In this document: positions 1 through 8,858 of the stretch, piece after piece
Position numbering within the stretch: position 1 is the first letter of the stretch
Layout of the letters: every line of letters starts with the position of its first letter
Assembly: GCA_009694465.1 (NCBI GenBank)
Contig: SHUW01000003.1
Span: 1-51,739 of the forward strand
From: Ilumatobacteraceae bacterium
GTDB lineage: Bacteria; Actinomycetota; Acidimicrobiia; Acidimicrobiales; Ilumatobacteraceae
DNA: 51,739 nucleotides
Direction of reading: 5' to 3'
Translations under genes and position numbers: made by a program
Notes under the pieces: generated by a model
Seen by the model: the letters and a program-made list of their open reading frames with translations, nothing else
The model's database searches: none
Told to the model about the DNA's origin: nothing

Positions 1-487
1 CGTTGTACGAATCTCCCGCTGCAGCAACTCTGTAGTTCAAAGCTTTGAAAGCTTCCACAGCGAGTCGCTTTTGATCGACTTGTCGAAGCTCAAAATCAAC
101 AATGCGATCGTTCTCAACGATCAGCCGGTGACATAGAAGAGTGGGCATTCCCAATTGACGCATAAACGGTAGGCCGAATTGCTCGAACGTATCGGACAAA
201 ATGATGACTTGAGTCCTTTCGCGGAGCGCATCCAAGAAGTCCTTCGCTCCAGGTAGGGGATGAAGGGTGGAGATGACCTGAGCGATGGCACTCATCGTCA
301 AATTGTGTTCCGCAAGAAGTGCCAGACGTTGGCGCATGAGTAAGTCGTAATTGGGTTCATCACGTGTGGTGCGACGCAACTCTTCAATCCCAGTCGCTTC
401 AGCAACTGCAATCCAAATCTCAGGGACTAGAACTCCCTCAAGGTCCAAGGTGACCATTGTTTGTTGAGCATGCTTTGCGATTGCCAT
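1..487 (-). CDS. thrH: ThrH-type phosphoserine phosphatase / homoserine phosphotransferase (3' end outside window)
   Basis: My own translation from ATG 487 gives 162 codons with no stop; the rest lies beyond the left edge. The N-terminal HAD motif LDLEGVLVPEIWI, the later ILSDTF and the AAGDSYN motif match the ThrH family. ThrH hydrolyses phosphoserine and can move its phosphate to homoserine, so it links serine and threonine synthesis. The start is supported by a GATAAT box 5 nt upstream. It lies 47 nt behind the Rieske gene on the same strand, so read-through is possible but the function looks unrelated. Family assignment is from recognised motifs; substrate preference is not visible in the sequence. 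Confidence 0.85.
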   Translation of the reverse strand, partial: MAIAKHAQQTMVTLDLEGVLVPEIWIAVAEATGIEELRRTTRDEPNYDLLMRQRLALLAEHNLTMSAIAQVISTLHPLPGAKDFLDALRERTQVIILSDTFEQFGLPFMRQLGMPTLLCHRLIVENDRIVDFELRQVDQKRLAVEAFKALNYRVAAAGDSYN

Positions 488-534
488 AATCAATTATCTC
501 AGACTCAGCGCCTAAGCGTGGGGTTTATTGGATG

Positions 535-1539
535 TCACAGGCTTATAGCTTCGGCGATTTTGCGCTGGAACCACATCAAACCGATTTCGTGGCGTGGGCT
601 CAGTGGGCCAGCCTCATAAACCCCACTATTGAGATTCCTTTGTACAGCCTCACAAATCAACTGATCCTCGTCTAAGACAACATTGGACAAATCGACCATA
701 CGGGCGATGCTCTCCGCAGATGTATCGACGGAGAAATAATCATAAATGATCATTGTTCGGTCATAACTGAGAGGGATAATTCGCTCAACATTCATTCCAT
801 CGGCGTAAATGTTCAAAGCTAAATTCGGATAGCGAAAGAGCCATGCTCCTCCGGATGCTGACCCTTGGGTCGTATCGCATGTGTGCAAACAGAAACTGGG
901 CTCTGGTATTGAGACCTGGTAAGTAGACATATCCAAAGCCTTAGTCAGAGATGGATGAAGCAGAGGGACGTGGTAGCCCTCAAGGTAATTGTCGACGTAG
1001 GTTTTCCAATTGCAAGAAATTTCGCGCTGTATGCGTTGGGCATAGGTGAAAGATTCAATGGGATATTGGCTGATGCGTTCAGGTAGTCCACCGAGAGATT
1101 CCAGTAATGGAGCAGCATTGGGGTCGAGGCAGACAAACACAAAAGGTCCCCATGCTTCGACGGAAATCTTCTTCAGTTCAAAGTCCTCGGCGCACAATGG
1201 CTCTTCGTTGCCGAAATCCCTCGCAGACTTCAACGACCCATCCCATGCAAAGGCCCAACCGTGATAACGGCAAACGAGATTTCCCAAAGTTCCGTTACCT
1301 GGCCAAGCGATAACACCCGCACGATGGGGACACACATTGTGAAATCCGATGATTTCGCCTTGCGGATTAACCGTCAGCAGAAGGTTCCATCCTGCGAGGT
1401 CGGCAGCGTAATAGTCGCCAGGTTTGGAGAGTTCTGCGGTTGTGCAGAACATGACCCATTCACGCGACCAGACATTGCGACGTTCCTGTTCGTAGCCAAA
1501 AGGATCTCGGTAGTTTTCGGCTCGCAGGGCAATCTTCAT
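535..1539 (-). CDS. Rieske non-heme iron oxygenase, alpha subunit type
   Basis: 334 aa. The Rieske 2Fe-2S ligands are visible as C70-P-H72 and C90-R-Y-H93. The catalytic domain has the mononuclear iron pattern D183...H190-x4-H195 inside NYLEGYHVPLLHP. This is the two-domain layout of ring-hydroxylating and demethylating oxygenases, which use O2 plus electrons from a separate reductase. No ferredoxin or reductase gene lies nearby. The start overlaps the acyl-CoA dehydrogenase stop by 4 nt (ATGA), so the two are translationally coupled. The catalytic half is shorter than in large aromatic dioxygenases. The substrate cannot be read from sequence; the context suggests attack on a hydrophobic or terpenoid-like carbon source. 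Confidence 0.85.
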   Translation of the reverse strand: MKIALRAENYRDPFGYEQERRNVWSREWVMFCTTAELSKPGDYYAADLAGWNLLLTVNPQGEIIGFHNVCPHRAGVIAWPGNGTLGNLVCRYHGWAFAWDGSLKSARDFGNEEPLCAEDFELKKISVEAWGPFVFVCLDPNAAPLLESLGGLPERISQYPIESFTYAQRIQREISCNWKTYVDNYLEGYHVPLLHPSLTKALDMSTYQVSIPEPSFCLHTCDTTQGSASGGAWLFRYPNLALNIYADGMNVERIIPLSYDRTMIIYDYFSVDTSAESIARMVDLSNVVLDEDQLICEAVQRNLNSGVYEAGPLSPRHEIGLMWFQRKIAEAISL

Positions 1540-2684
1540 AAATCCATATCCTTGGCGATGATGCTTTTCATGACCTCTGTCGTACCACCGTAGATGCTGG
1601 TGACACGGGCATCAGCGTAGGCGCGAGCAATCGGGTATTCGGTCATGTACCCATAACCTCCGAAAAGTTGTAGACACTTATCGGCAACGCGTTTTTGTAG
1701 TTCAGTGCACCAGTACTTAGCCTGCGCTGCTTGGGGTGCCGTCAGTGTTCCTTCATTGAGAGCCAGGATGCATTGATCCACAAAGGCCTGAGCAACATCG
1801 ACTTCAGTGCGCTGTTCGGCCAAGACAAACTTAGTGTTTTGGAACTGTGAAATTGATTTGCCGAAGGCTTTGCGTTCTTTGACATAGTCAACTGTCCAGC
1901 CAACACAGGCGCGGGCCACAGCTACACCACTGATGGCGATTGATAGACGTTCTTGAGCGAGGTTAGAGGTCAGATAATGAAAAGCTCGCCCTTCCTCACC
2001 GAGGAGGTTTGCCACGGGAACATCAACATCGTTGAAGAAAAGTTCCGCTGTATCTTGACTGTGCATACCGATCTTGTCGAGATTGCGACCACGTTCAAAG
2101 CCTGCCATCGAACGTTCAACAACCATCAAAGACATACCAGCATGTCTCTGTGATGGATCAGTTTTCGCGGCGACAATCACTAGGTCAGAATTGATCCCGT
2201 TGGTGATGAACGTTTTGGAACCGTTGAGAATATATCGATCCCCGTCGCGACGAGCAGTAGTAGCAATCCCTGCCAAGTCACTTCCAGTTCCCGGCTCTGT
2301 CATAGCAATTGCGGTGATCAGTTCGCCGCTGGCAATCCCGGGTAACCATCGGGCTTTTTGTTCATCGTTGCAGATATCAGTGAAATAAGGAGTGGTGATG
2401 TCGTTATGTAATGTCAGACCTTGGCCGGCTCCACCTATTCCGGCGTACGCCAATTCCTCCGCAATGACAGAGTTGAAGCGAAAGTCATGACTTCCGCCGC
2501 CACCAAACTCTTGTGGGATCGCCATACCAATAAAGCCGTTGTCTCCAGCCTTCTTATATAAGGATCGCGGAGCGATTCCCTCGGCTTCCCACTTCAGATA
2601 ATCCGGAGTGATTTCTTGGGCGACGAAGCGACGAAAGCTGTCGGCAAATGCGACATGGTCTTCGTTGTATAGGGAGCGTTTCAC
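1536..2684 (-). CDS. acyl-CoA dehydrogenase family flavoprotein
   Basis: 382 aa from GTG 2684. The open frame runs up to 2720, but residues before the internal valine do not fit the family; MKRSLYNEDHVAF is a normal N-terminus and AGGAG lies just upstream. Family landmarks are AMTEPGTGSDL, the central beta-domain TFITNG, LAQERL, and the C-terminal LFGGYGYMTEYPIARAYAD followed by IYGGTTEVMKSIIA. These enzymes use FAD to make 2,3-enoyl-CoA from acyl-CoA. The gene lies between an SDR and a Rieske oxygenase in one operon, which points to side-chain or ring-fragment beta-oxidation. The acyl-CoA chain length is unknown. Confidence 0.88.
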   Translation of the reverse strand: MKRSLYNEDHVAFADSFRRFVAQEITPDYLKWEAEGIAPRSLYKKAGDNGFIGMAIPQEFGGGGSHDFRFNSVIAEELAYAGIGGAGQGLTLHNDITTPYFTDICNDEQKARWLPGIASGELITAIAMTEPGTGSDLAGIATTARRDGDRYILNGSKTFITNGINSDLVIVAAKTDPSQRHAGMSLMVVERSMAGFERGRNLDKIGMHSQDTAELFFNDVDVPVANLLGEEGRAFHYLTSNLAQERLSIAISGVAVARACVGWTVDYVKERKAFGKSISQFQNTKFVLAEQRTEVDVAQAFVDQCILALNEGTLTAPQAAQAKYWCTELQKRVADKCLQLFGGYGYMTEYPIARAYADARVTSIYGGTTEVMKSIIAKDMDL

Positions 2685-2700
2685 ATCTCCTATTCTGCCC

Positions 2701-3459
2701 CTAAGCCCAGCCTCCCGCATAGGCGACGAACTGACCAGTCGTAAATTGACTGCTACCGTCCAGGAAAACCATGCAGAATGCAGCGAATTCGCTCATTGTG
2801 CCTAAGCGCCTCATTGGCACTTGAGCCTCAATCTTGGCTCGAACTTCTGGGTCATCGGCCCCAGAGGCAGCAAGGAAGCCTGGGAAGTCCATGAAATTGG
2901 TACCGACAGCATTGACTTGAACCCCAGTGCGGGCGATCTCATCGGCGACATTCTTGACGAGCATGGAAGCGCCAGCGCGTGCCGCTGAATACAAAGGCGC
3001 TCCTGGGGTCGGGCGAGCAGCGGAGGCACTCGTGATCACGAGGACTTGGCCGGAGCCTTGAGAAATCAGGTTGGGTACCACTGCGCGCATGAAGTTATAC
3101 GGTGCTTCAATACAGCCAACGAGAACAGAGCGGAGTTGTTCTAATTCCGAGTGCACAAAACGTCCAGTGATGATCTCGCCAGAGAACATCACAGCCGAGT
3201 CGATGCGTCCAAATCGCGTCATTGCCGCCTCTACGAGCTTGTCGGAGGCTGTCGGATCTGCGAGGTCACGAACACCGCTGACAACCTCGACGAGGGATCC
3301 TGAAGCGGTGAGTTCGTCAACGAGTTCAGGCTTAGCGCCTCCTAAAACCAAGTTGAATCCGCGTCCAGCCAATTGGCGAGCCAGTTCAGGACCTACATAG
3401 AAGTTGGCGTCGGCGATAACCGCCGTGGGTCGGGAATTTTGATTTGATTTTTCGGACAT
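2701..3459 (-). CDS. divergent short-chain dehydrogenase-like protein with altered active site
   Basis: 252 aa from ATG 3459. The fold is SDR-like: FGRIDSAVMFSG, a VITSASAARPTPGAPLYSAAR segment and the end TTGQFVAYAGGW. The nucleotide-binding glycine motif (TGxxxGxG) is replaced by ADANFYVG, NNAG is replaced by FSGE, and the catalytic YxxxK reads YSAAR. The protein may bind cofactor differently or be non-catalytic. The start is fixed by an excellent promoter (TTGACA, 17 nt, TACCCT) 6 nt upstream. First gene of the SDR-ACAD-Rieske operon. Confidence 0.75.
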   Translation of the reverse strand: MSEKSNQNSRPTAVIADANFYVGPELARQLAGRGFNLVLGGAKPELVDELTASGSLVEVVSGVRDLADPTASDKLVEAAMTRFGRIDSAVMFSGEIITGRFVHSELEQLRSVLVGCIEAPYNFMRAVVPNLISQGSGQVLVITSASAARPTPGAPLYSAARAGASMLVKNVADEIARTGVQVNAVGTNFMDFPGFLAASGADDPEVRAKIEAQVPMRRLGTMSEFAAFCMVFLDGSSQFTTGQFVAYAGGWA

Positions 3460-3494
3460 ATGACGAGGGTAGGTAGTGTCAGGGCTATTGTCAA
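3460..3494 (-). promoter_or_regulatory. sigma70-type promoter of the SDR-ACAD-Rieske operon, leaderless
   Basis: Read on the minus strand: TTGACA (3494-3489), a 17-nt spacer, TACCCT (3471-3466), then 6 nt to the ATG at 3459. The -35 is a perfect consensus and the -10 has the TAnnnT pattern. Six nt between -10 and ATG places transcription start at or next to the start codon, so the mRNA should be leaderless. Confidence 0.7.
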
Positions 3495-3498
3495 TACC
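3486..3498 (+). promoter_or_regulatory. -10 element of the sulfatase gene, overlapping the opposite -35
   Basis: TATTGT at 3486-3491 stands 7 nt before ATG 3499. It overlaps the minus-strand -35 (3489-3494), so the two RNA polymerases would compete. An alternative -10 (TAGTGT, 3474-3479) is also present. No convincing plus-strand -35 is seen. Confidence 0.4.
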
Positions 3499-5766
3499 AT
3501 GAAGGATTACGAAGGCTTCCAAGGGTCAATCGGGCGAACGTATAAAGATTCCGTTCCCGACTGGCCGCAGCGTCCGCACCCCGGTGAAAGTGCACCCAAT
3601 GTCATCGTGATCCTTTTTGACGACCTCGGGTTCTCTCATTTGGGTTGTTACGGATCCACCATTGATACCCCCAACATTGACCTGCTCGCTGCACAAGGTT
3701 TGCGCTACACAAACTTTCATGTGACTCCTTTGTGCTCGCCGACTCGGGCCGCGCTATTGACTGGACGAAACCACCATGCAGTCGGAATGCGCGGGGTTTC
3801 CAACTTCAGCAGTGGTTTTCCGCACATGCGCGGACAGATTTCAAATCACGCCGCCACGATTGCTGAAGTAGTTCGAGATCAGGGATACGCAACTTTTGCT
3901 CTTGGTAAATGGCATCTTTGTCCCATGGCGGATGCTTCGCCAGCAGGTCCATTTGATCAATGGCCATTGCAACGTGGATTTGATCGCTTTTATGGCTTCC
4001 TCGATGGCGAGACAGATCAGTTCCATCCTGATTTGGTGTACGACAATCATTGGATTGAAGCGCCCGGGCGCCCCGTTGATGGATATCACCTCTCCGAAGA
4101 CTTGGTCGAACACGCGACGCAATTTATGCATGACTCACTCAGTGTTCGCCCAGATCGTCCGTTTTTTATGTACCTTGCATTTGGAGCCACGCACGCTCCA
4201 CACCAAGCCCCCGCTGCATATATGGAGAAGTATCGCGGAGCCTTCGATGAAGGTTGGGACGTGATGCGTGACCGTTGGTTTAAGCGTCAACAAGAACTCG
4301 GTCTACTACCGGCTGGTACTGAATTAGCGCCCCGGAATCCTGGTGTCGAAGCATGGCAAGATCTTTCAGATAATCAACAACGTCTGGCTTGTCGTCTTCA
4401 AGAAGCGTATGCGGCCTTCCTTGATCACACCGATGTGCAAATCGGACGGTTACTTGAATCTCTACATCATTTAGGGGTGGAAGACAACACGATGATTGTT
4501 CTCTTGTCGGATAATGGAGCCTCACAAGAAGGCGGACCTTTCGGCGTTCTACACGAAATGAAATTCTTCAACATGATGATCGAAATGCCGGATGAGGCGA
4601 TTCATCGAATTGAAGAAATTGGTGGACCTCATAGTCACAGCAACTACCCATGGGGTTGGTCGCAGGTGGGCAACACGCCTTTCAAGTTCTATAAGCAAAA
4701 TACGCATGAGGGCGGAATCCATGTGCCTCTTATCGTGAAATGGCCCAAAGGTGTGCAGGACTCTGGCGGCTTGCGAGATCAGTTTCATCATGTCAATGAC
4801 ATTGCTCCGACTATTTATGAGGCGATCGGGATTACTCCGCCCGATGTGTACAGGGGTTTGGAACAAATGCCGATTTCCGGTGTTCCGATGAACTATTCGT
4901 TTGACGAAAAAGATGCCGAGACAACGAAACTGATTCAGTATTACGAAATGGTCGGTCATCGTGGTATCTATTTCGCAGGCTGGAAAGCCGTCACGCGGCA
5001 CACACCAGGTGTCTCATTTGACGACGATGTGTGGGAGTTGTATCACATTGAGCACGATCGCTCGGAGACTGTGAACTTGGCGGAATCTCAACCGGAGCGT
5101 CTACAAGAAATGATTGCCCTCTGGTGGGAGGAAGCGGAAAAGGAGGGTGTCTTGCCTCTCGATGATCGTGGGCTTGAACTGTTCTCGATGAAATTTGCTG
5201 ATCGCACTCCGCATCCTGTGTCCCGCAAATATGTGTATCGTCCACCTATGTCGCCATTGCCGACGCAGGTATCAGCTTCAGTGGGTGGACGGAGTTGGGA
5301 TTTGGACGCCAAGGTACGTCGCCAAGATGGTCAGAACGGCGTGATTTATGCGACGGGTACTGAGAATTCCGGTTTCAGTTTCTTTGTGCACAACGACCAT
5401 TTACTTTTTGATTACAACGTTTTCGGTGAACACCTAGTGGTTGAGTCTCCACAGAAAATTTCGGGTGGTGAAGTGATGTTGAGTCTTAAATTTCGCCGTA
5501 CTGGCAAGGGTGGAGATGTCGCAATATTTGAGAACGGTATTGAATTGGCGAAGATGGATCTGCCCTTTGTGATGAGAACGATTTCAAGCGTCGGAAGTTC
5601 AGTCGGCTACGACCACGGGTCGCCAGTTGCAGCCGAATACAGCGAACGAGTTGACGGTTATCATTTTGAAGGTCGGATTGATTTCGTGGAGATTCATCTG
5701 ATCTCGACTCGCCCCGATGCAGAGACTGATGGCGCTCGTGCCCGAGCCGAAATGGGAAGACAGTAA
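3499..5766 (+). CDS. large arylsulfatase (FGly type) with C-terminal beta-sandwich-like extension
   Basis: 755 aa from ATG 3499; the frame is open from 3460 but those 13 residues are promoter DNA. Metal ligands DD at 41-42 (ILFDDLGFSHLG), formylglycine motif C79-S-P-T-R, then LGKWH and LSDNGA are all in place. Such sulfatases hydrolyse sulfate esters after an FGE enzyme converts the cysteine to formylglycine; no FGE gene is in this window. After about residue 600 comes a domain rich in beta pattern (GFSFFVHNDHLLFDYN) seen in the roughly 780-aa actinobacterial arylsulfatases. No clear signal peptide, so it is probably cytoplasmic. It could be an alkyl- rather than aryl-sulfatase. Confidence 0.88.
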   Translation: MKDYEGFQGSIGRTYKDSVPDWPQRPHPGESAPNVIVILFDDLGFSHLGCYGSTIDTPNIDLLAAQGLRYTNFHVTPLCSPTRAALLTGRNHHAVGMRGVSNFSSGFPHMRGQISNHAATIAEVVRDQGYATFALGKWHLCPMADASPAGPFDQWPLQRGFDRFYGFLDGETDQFHPDLVYDNHWIEAPGRPVDGYHLSEDLVEHATQFMHDSLSVRPDRPFFMYLAFGATHAPHQAPAAYMEKYRGAFDEGWDVMRDRWFKRQQELGLLPAGTELAPRNPGVEAWQDLSDNQQRLACRLQEAYAAFLDHTDVQIGRLLESLHHLGVEDNTMIVLLSDNGASQEGGPFGVLHEMKFFNMMIEMPDEAIHRIEEIGGPHSHSNYPWGWSQVGNTPFKFYKQNTHEGGIHVPLIVKWPKGVQDSGGLRDQFHHVNDIAPTIYEAIGITPPDVYRGLEQMPISGVPMNYSFDEKDAETTKLIQYYEMVGHRGIYFAGWKAVTRHTPGVSFDDDVWELYHIEHDRSETVNLAESQPERLQEMIALWWEEAEKEGVLPLDDRGLELFSMKFADRTPHPVSRKYVYRPPMSPLPTQVSASVGGRSWDLDAKVRRQDGQNGVIYATGTENSGFSFFVHNDHLLFDYNVFGEHLVVESPQKISGGEVMLSLKFRRTGKGGDVAIFENGIELAKMDLPFVMRTISSVGSSVGYDHGSPVAAEYSERVDGYHFEGRIDFVEIHLISTRPDAETDGARARAEMGRQ

Positions 5767-5772
5767 AGACTT

Positions 5773-6846
5773 TTATTGTGTCTGCAGATTGAATCTCAGG
5801 ATTTCAGTTCTGGCACTTTGCGTGACTGAATAATTGTCTCCACAGGGGATAACGATGCTTGAACCAGAGTTCATGGCATGTGATCCGTTGTCATTCGTAA
5901 TCACTGTCGCAGAACCCTGTAAAACGAAGAGGAATGTGAGCTGTTTTTCAGCGACGAATGTGGATGGCCAAGAAGCCGCCGAATCACCTGTGATGATGCA
6001 GACGTCTGCAAGACCCTGTGTTGCTTGGTGGATTTTGGTATCAGTAATCAGCGCTTGCTTGCCGAAGGGCGTCCACGTGGCCTGAGACGCTACGTGGTGA
6101 ATGAAGGACTGACCAGACCAGGTGCGCTCTGGATTGATGGCTTCAGATGGTAGTTGGGTGAGGGGATCGGCATGGGTGAAGTGTTCGGCAGGGTATCCGA
6201 TCTCTAAAACCTCAAGATTGTCCGAACATTCCAGCACGCGATGGCGAATCGTTGGTGGTTGGATGACACAATCGCCTGCACCGAGTACAAAGGAATCGCC
6301 CTGATCCTCATACAACACACGCACCCAACCGGAGCGGCAGAAAATCAGTTGAAATAGCACCTCATGAAAGTGCACATAGTCAGGCACCGGACCCGCGTTA
6401 TCAATTCTGATGCTGGACGCTATGACAGAGTTGCCTTGTCGATCCGGTATGAGATCGCGATACATCATTCCAGCGCGACCAGTACCCCATAAATCGGTTC
6501 CGTCCTGATGAGTGATGACTAGAGCGGATGCCAAGGGTGGAACGATCATTTCCTCGGACGAGCTCACACATTCAATGATGGTTCCGTTGGGCGCAGTGAG
6601 GGTGCTGTGCAGCAAAGGACTCCCGTGTGGGAGCGAGATTCGTAAGACAGCCAACGGGGTCGAGGCAGGTTGAAGGTGAATCCGCAAGCCGTGGCCGATA
6701 AGGGTGGCGTGAGTCGGACCGTCGGCTGGATGAATTGTCTGCACCCGAAATCCGAGCACCTCAGTATAAAAAGTCAATGTTGGGGCTAAATCGTTACATC
6801 CAATAACGACACCAGCTGAAATAGGTTCAAGGTGCTGGTCAATCAC
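5773..6846 (-). CDS. fusion of a VOC (glyoxalase-like) domain and two cupin domains
   Basis: 357 aa from GTG 6846; a TTG two codons upstream lies only 2 nt past the -10 box TATAAA and is less likely. Residues about 10-90 look like one VOC repeat (GCNDLAPTLTFYTEVLGFRV). Residues about 130-220 form a cupin with a metal-like pattern (VHFHEVLFQLIFC, then IQPPTIRHRVLE). A second, more degenerate cupin fills the C-terminus (QLTFLFVLQGSATV, VIPCGDNYSV). A single VOC repeat is normally half of a dimeric site. The role may be isomerase, dioxygenase or binding protein; no specific function is recognised. It converges with the sulfatase, separated by 6 nt. Confidence 0.7.
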   Translation of the reverse strand: MIDQHLEPISAGVVIGCNDLAPTLTFYTEVLGFRVQTIHPADGPTHATLIGHGLRIHLQPASTPLAVLRISLPHGSPLLHSTLTAPNGTIIECVSSSEEMIVPPLASALVITHQDGTDLWGTGRAGMMYRDLIPDRQGNSVIASSIRIDNAGPVPDYVHFHEVLFQLIFCRSGWVRVLYEDQGDSFVLGAGDCVIQPPTIRHRVLECSDNLEVLEIGYPAEHFTHADPLTQLPSEAINPERTWSGQSFIHHVASQATWTPFGKQALITDTKIHQATQGLADVCIITGDSAASWPSTFVAEKQLTFLFVLQGSATVITNDNGSHAMNSGSSIVIPCGDNYSVTQSARTEILRFNLQTQ

Positions 6847-6854
6847 ACCCAAAC

Positions 6855-6860
6855 TTTATA
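6855..6860 (-). promoter_or_regulatory. TATAAA -10 box of the VOC-cupin gene
   Basis: Minus-strand TATAAA sits 8 nt before GTG 6846. No clear -35 was found. The remaining 6861-6943 gap before the BVMO gene holds nothing else recognisable apart from the plus-strand ribosome site. Confidence 0.4.
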
Positions 6861-6943
6861 CCGACATTCTCATTTCTCGTAGGCGGAGTGGTGATGGTCT
6901 CTCGTGAGTGCGCGATAGTTGTATGTGACAAAGGGGTGGTGAA

Positions 6944-8854
6944 GTGTTTCAGGCAACAGATGCGGAGATAGATGCTGGGTTACGTGAGGCACAACTCATC
7001 GCTGTCTTGCCAACCCTTGCCTACCTCACAGGCGACCTCACTCTGCTGCGTCCAGAACTGATCTCGCAACCGTTATTGGCGGCCCAACCTCAGGGAGGGC
7101 TGACCGCTGAGCAGCAAGAGGGGATTCGGCTTCTCGCGCGTCAAACACTGATCAAGTTCCGTGACTCGGGTGGAGTGAGTCGCCATCAATGTTCACAGTC
7201 AGAAATTCAGGACATCATGTCGTACACGGTCGGTGCTTTCGTAAGTGATGATTATGTTCCGTTGATGTTGGAAGAGTTGTCCGTAGCCGGTGAGGATTTA
7301 CGACAGCCCAAGTGGTCTCGCGAGGAAATTGCCCCTAAGAGGAGTTTTAAGGTTCTCATCGTTGGTGCTGGAATGTCAGGCATACTCGCGGGTTATCGCT
7401 TGAAGCAAGCGGGTATCGACTTTGAGATCTTGGAAAAGAATGCTGATGTTGGTGGAACGTGGTTAGAAAATACATACCCGGGTTGTCGGGTCGATTCGGC
7501 GAATCATGTCTACAGCTATTCGTTCGCTCAGCGATCAGACTGGCCTTTGCATTTTTCAACTCAAGATGTCTTACTCGAGTATTTCCGGGGTTGTGTTGAG
7601 AAGTTTGATCTCGCCACATCGATACAGTTTCAGACTCAGGTCAAGGAAATGGAATGGCTGGAAGCAGAATCTGTGTGGCGCGTCAGCATTCAGCGTGGTC
7701 CTAGCGGTCCGATTGAAGTGCTCTATGCGCAGGCGGTCATTAGCGCAGTAGGACAACTCAATCGACCGAAGATGCCGTCAATCAAAGGTCGTGAAAGTTT
7801 TTCTGGGCAATCTTTTCACTCAGCCAATTGGCCGGACTCTCTTGATCTCACTGGAAAAAGTGTGGCAGTTATCGGCACGGGCGCGAGCGGTGTGCAACTC
7901 ATCCCGGAGGTTGCCAAGGTTGCAAAGACCGTGAGCATCTATCAACGGACACCGCCTTGGCTGACGCCGATTGCGCATTACCACGACAAGATTGGGCCAG
8001 GGCTACAGTGGCTCTTTCAAAACGTTCCTGCCTATGCCCAGTGGTACCGCTTCCTGCTCTTTTGGCGAACCACTGAAGGTGTTTTGGCCTCATGTGTGGT
8101 TGATCCAGATTGGACTGATGGTGAGGCCTCAGTAAGCGCCGCTAACCGGCACTTACGAGATCGATTACTTCTCTACTTTGATGCGGTCTTCGCTGATCGT
8201 CCTGATTTGCATGAGAAAACTGTTCCTAAATACGCCCCGTTTTCCAAACGGGTTGCTCTTGATAATGGTTCCTGGGCTGCCTGTCTACGAAGTGACCATG
8301 TTGAACTCATAACAGATCATATTGATCACATTGGAAGTTCTGGAATAGTTGATGCCGAAGGCACCTTGCGCACAGCCGATGTGATCATTTATGCAACTGG
8401 GTTTGAGGCATCCGATTTTCTTACACCGATGCGCGTCGTCGGTCGAGATGGTGCGGACTTGCACAAGATGTGGAATGGCGAGGCGCGCGCGTATCTCGGC
8501 ATCACCATTCCTCATTTCCCAAACTTTTACTGCATGTATGGTCCAAACACGAATATTGTCGCCAACGGAAGCATCATTTTCTTTTCAGAATGTGAAACTC
8601 ATTATATTTTGGGCTGCATTGAAGAAATGCTCCGTTCGGGGGACAGTGCATGGGATATCAAGGTTGACGTTCATGATCGATTCAATGAGCGTGTTGATCA
8701 CGGCAATAAAAATATGGCCTGGGGCGCGGTCAGTGTCAATAGTTGGTATAAAAATTCGTCTGGAAGAGTCGCTCAAAACTGGCCATTCACAATGCTTGAG
8801 TATTGGCAGTTGACGCGTCGTCCTGAGACGAGTGATTACCTCAGGACACACTGA
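6944..8854 (+). CDS. Baeyer-Villiger monooxygenase of the 4-hydroxyacetophenone monooxygenase (HAPMO) type
   Basis: 636 aa from GTG 6944, preceded by a purine-rich GGGGTGGTGAA. Residues 1-130 are the N-terminal extension typical of HAPMO (AYLTGDLTLLRPEL). The FAD-binding GxGxxG is at about 140-146 (VGAGMSG), the BVMO fingerprint FxGxxxHxxxWP at 286-297 and the NADPH site GTGASG just after. BVMOs insert O next to a ketone to make an ester or lactone with FAD, NADPH and O2. Length (about 640) and extension match HAPMO better than cyclohexanone monooxygenases. It opens a seven-gene operon and is followed 4 nt later by an alpha/beta hydrolase that could cleave its ester product. Confidence 0.9.
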   Translation: MFQATDAEIDAGLREAQLIAVLPTLAYLTGDLTLLRPELISQPLLAAQPQGGLTAEQQEGIRLLARQTLIKFRDSGGVSRHQCSQSEIQDIMSYTVGAFVSDDYVPLMLEELSVAGEDLRQPKWSREEIAPKRSFKVLIVGAGMSGILAGYRLKQAGIDFEILEKNADVGGTWLENTYPGCRVDSANHVYSYSFAQRSDWPLHFSTQDVLLEYFRGCVEKFDLATSIQFQTQVKEMEWLEAESVWRVSIQRGPSGPIEVLYAQAVISAVGQLNRPKMPSIKGRESFSGQSFHSANWPDSLDLTGKSVAVIGTGASGVQLIPEVAKVAKTVSIYQRTPPWLTPIAHYHDKIGPGLQWLFQNVPAYAQWYRFLLFWRTTEGVLASCVVDPDWTDGEASVSAANRHLRDRLLLYFDAVFADRPDLHEKTVPKYAPFSKRVALDNGSWAACLRSDHVELITDHIDHIGSSGIVDAEGTLRTADVIIYATGFEASDFLTPMRVVGRDGADLHKMWNGEARAYLGITIPHFPNFYCMYGPNTNIVANGSIIFFSECETHYILGCIEEMLRSGDSAWDIKVDVHDRFNERVDHGNKNMAWGAVSVNSWYKNSSGRVAQNWPFTMLEYWQLTRRPETSDYLRTH

Positions 8855-8858
8855 CGTT

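Noticed and set aside
3460-3498. Longer N-terminus of the large sulfatase
   Set aside because: These bases hold the divergent promoter, and family alignment begins with the residues after the ATG at 3499.
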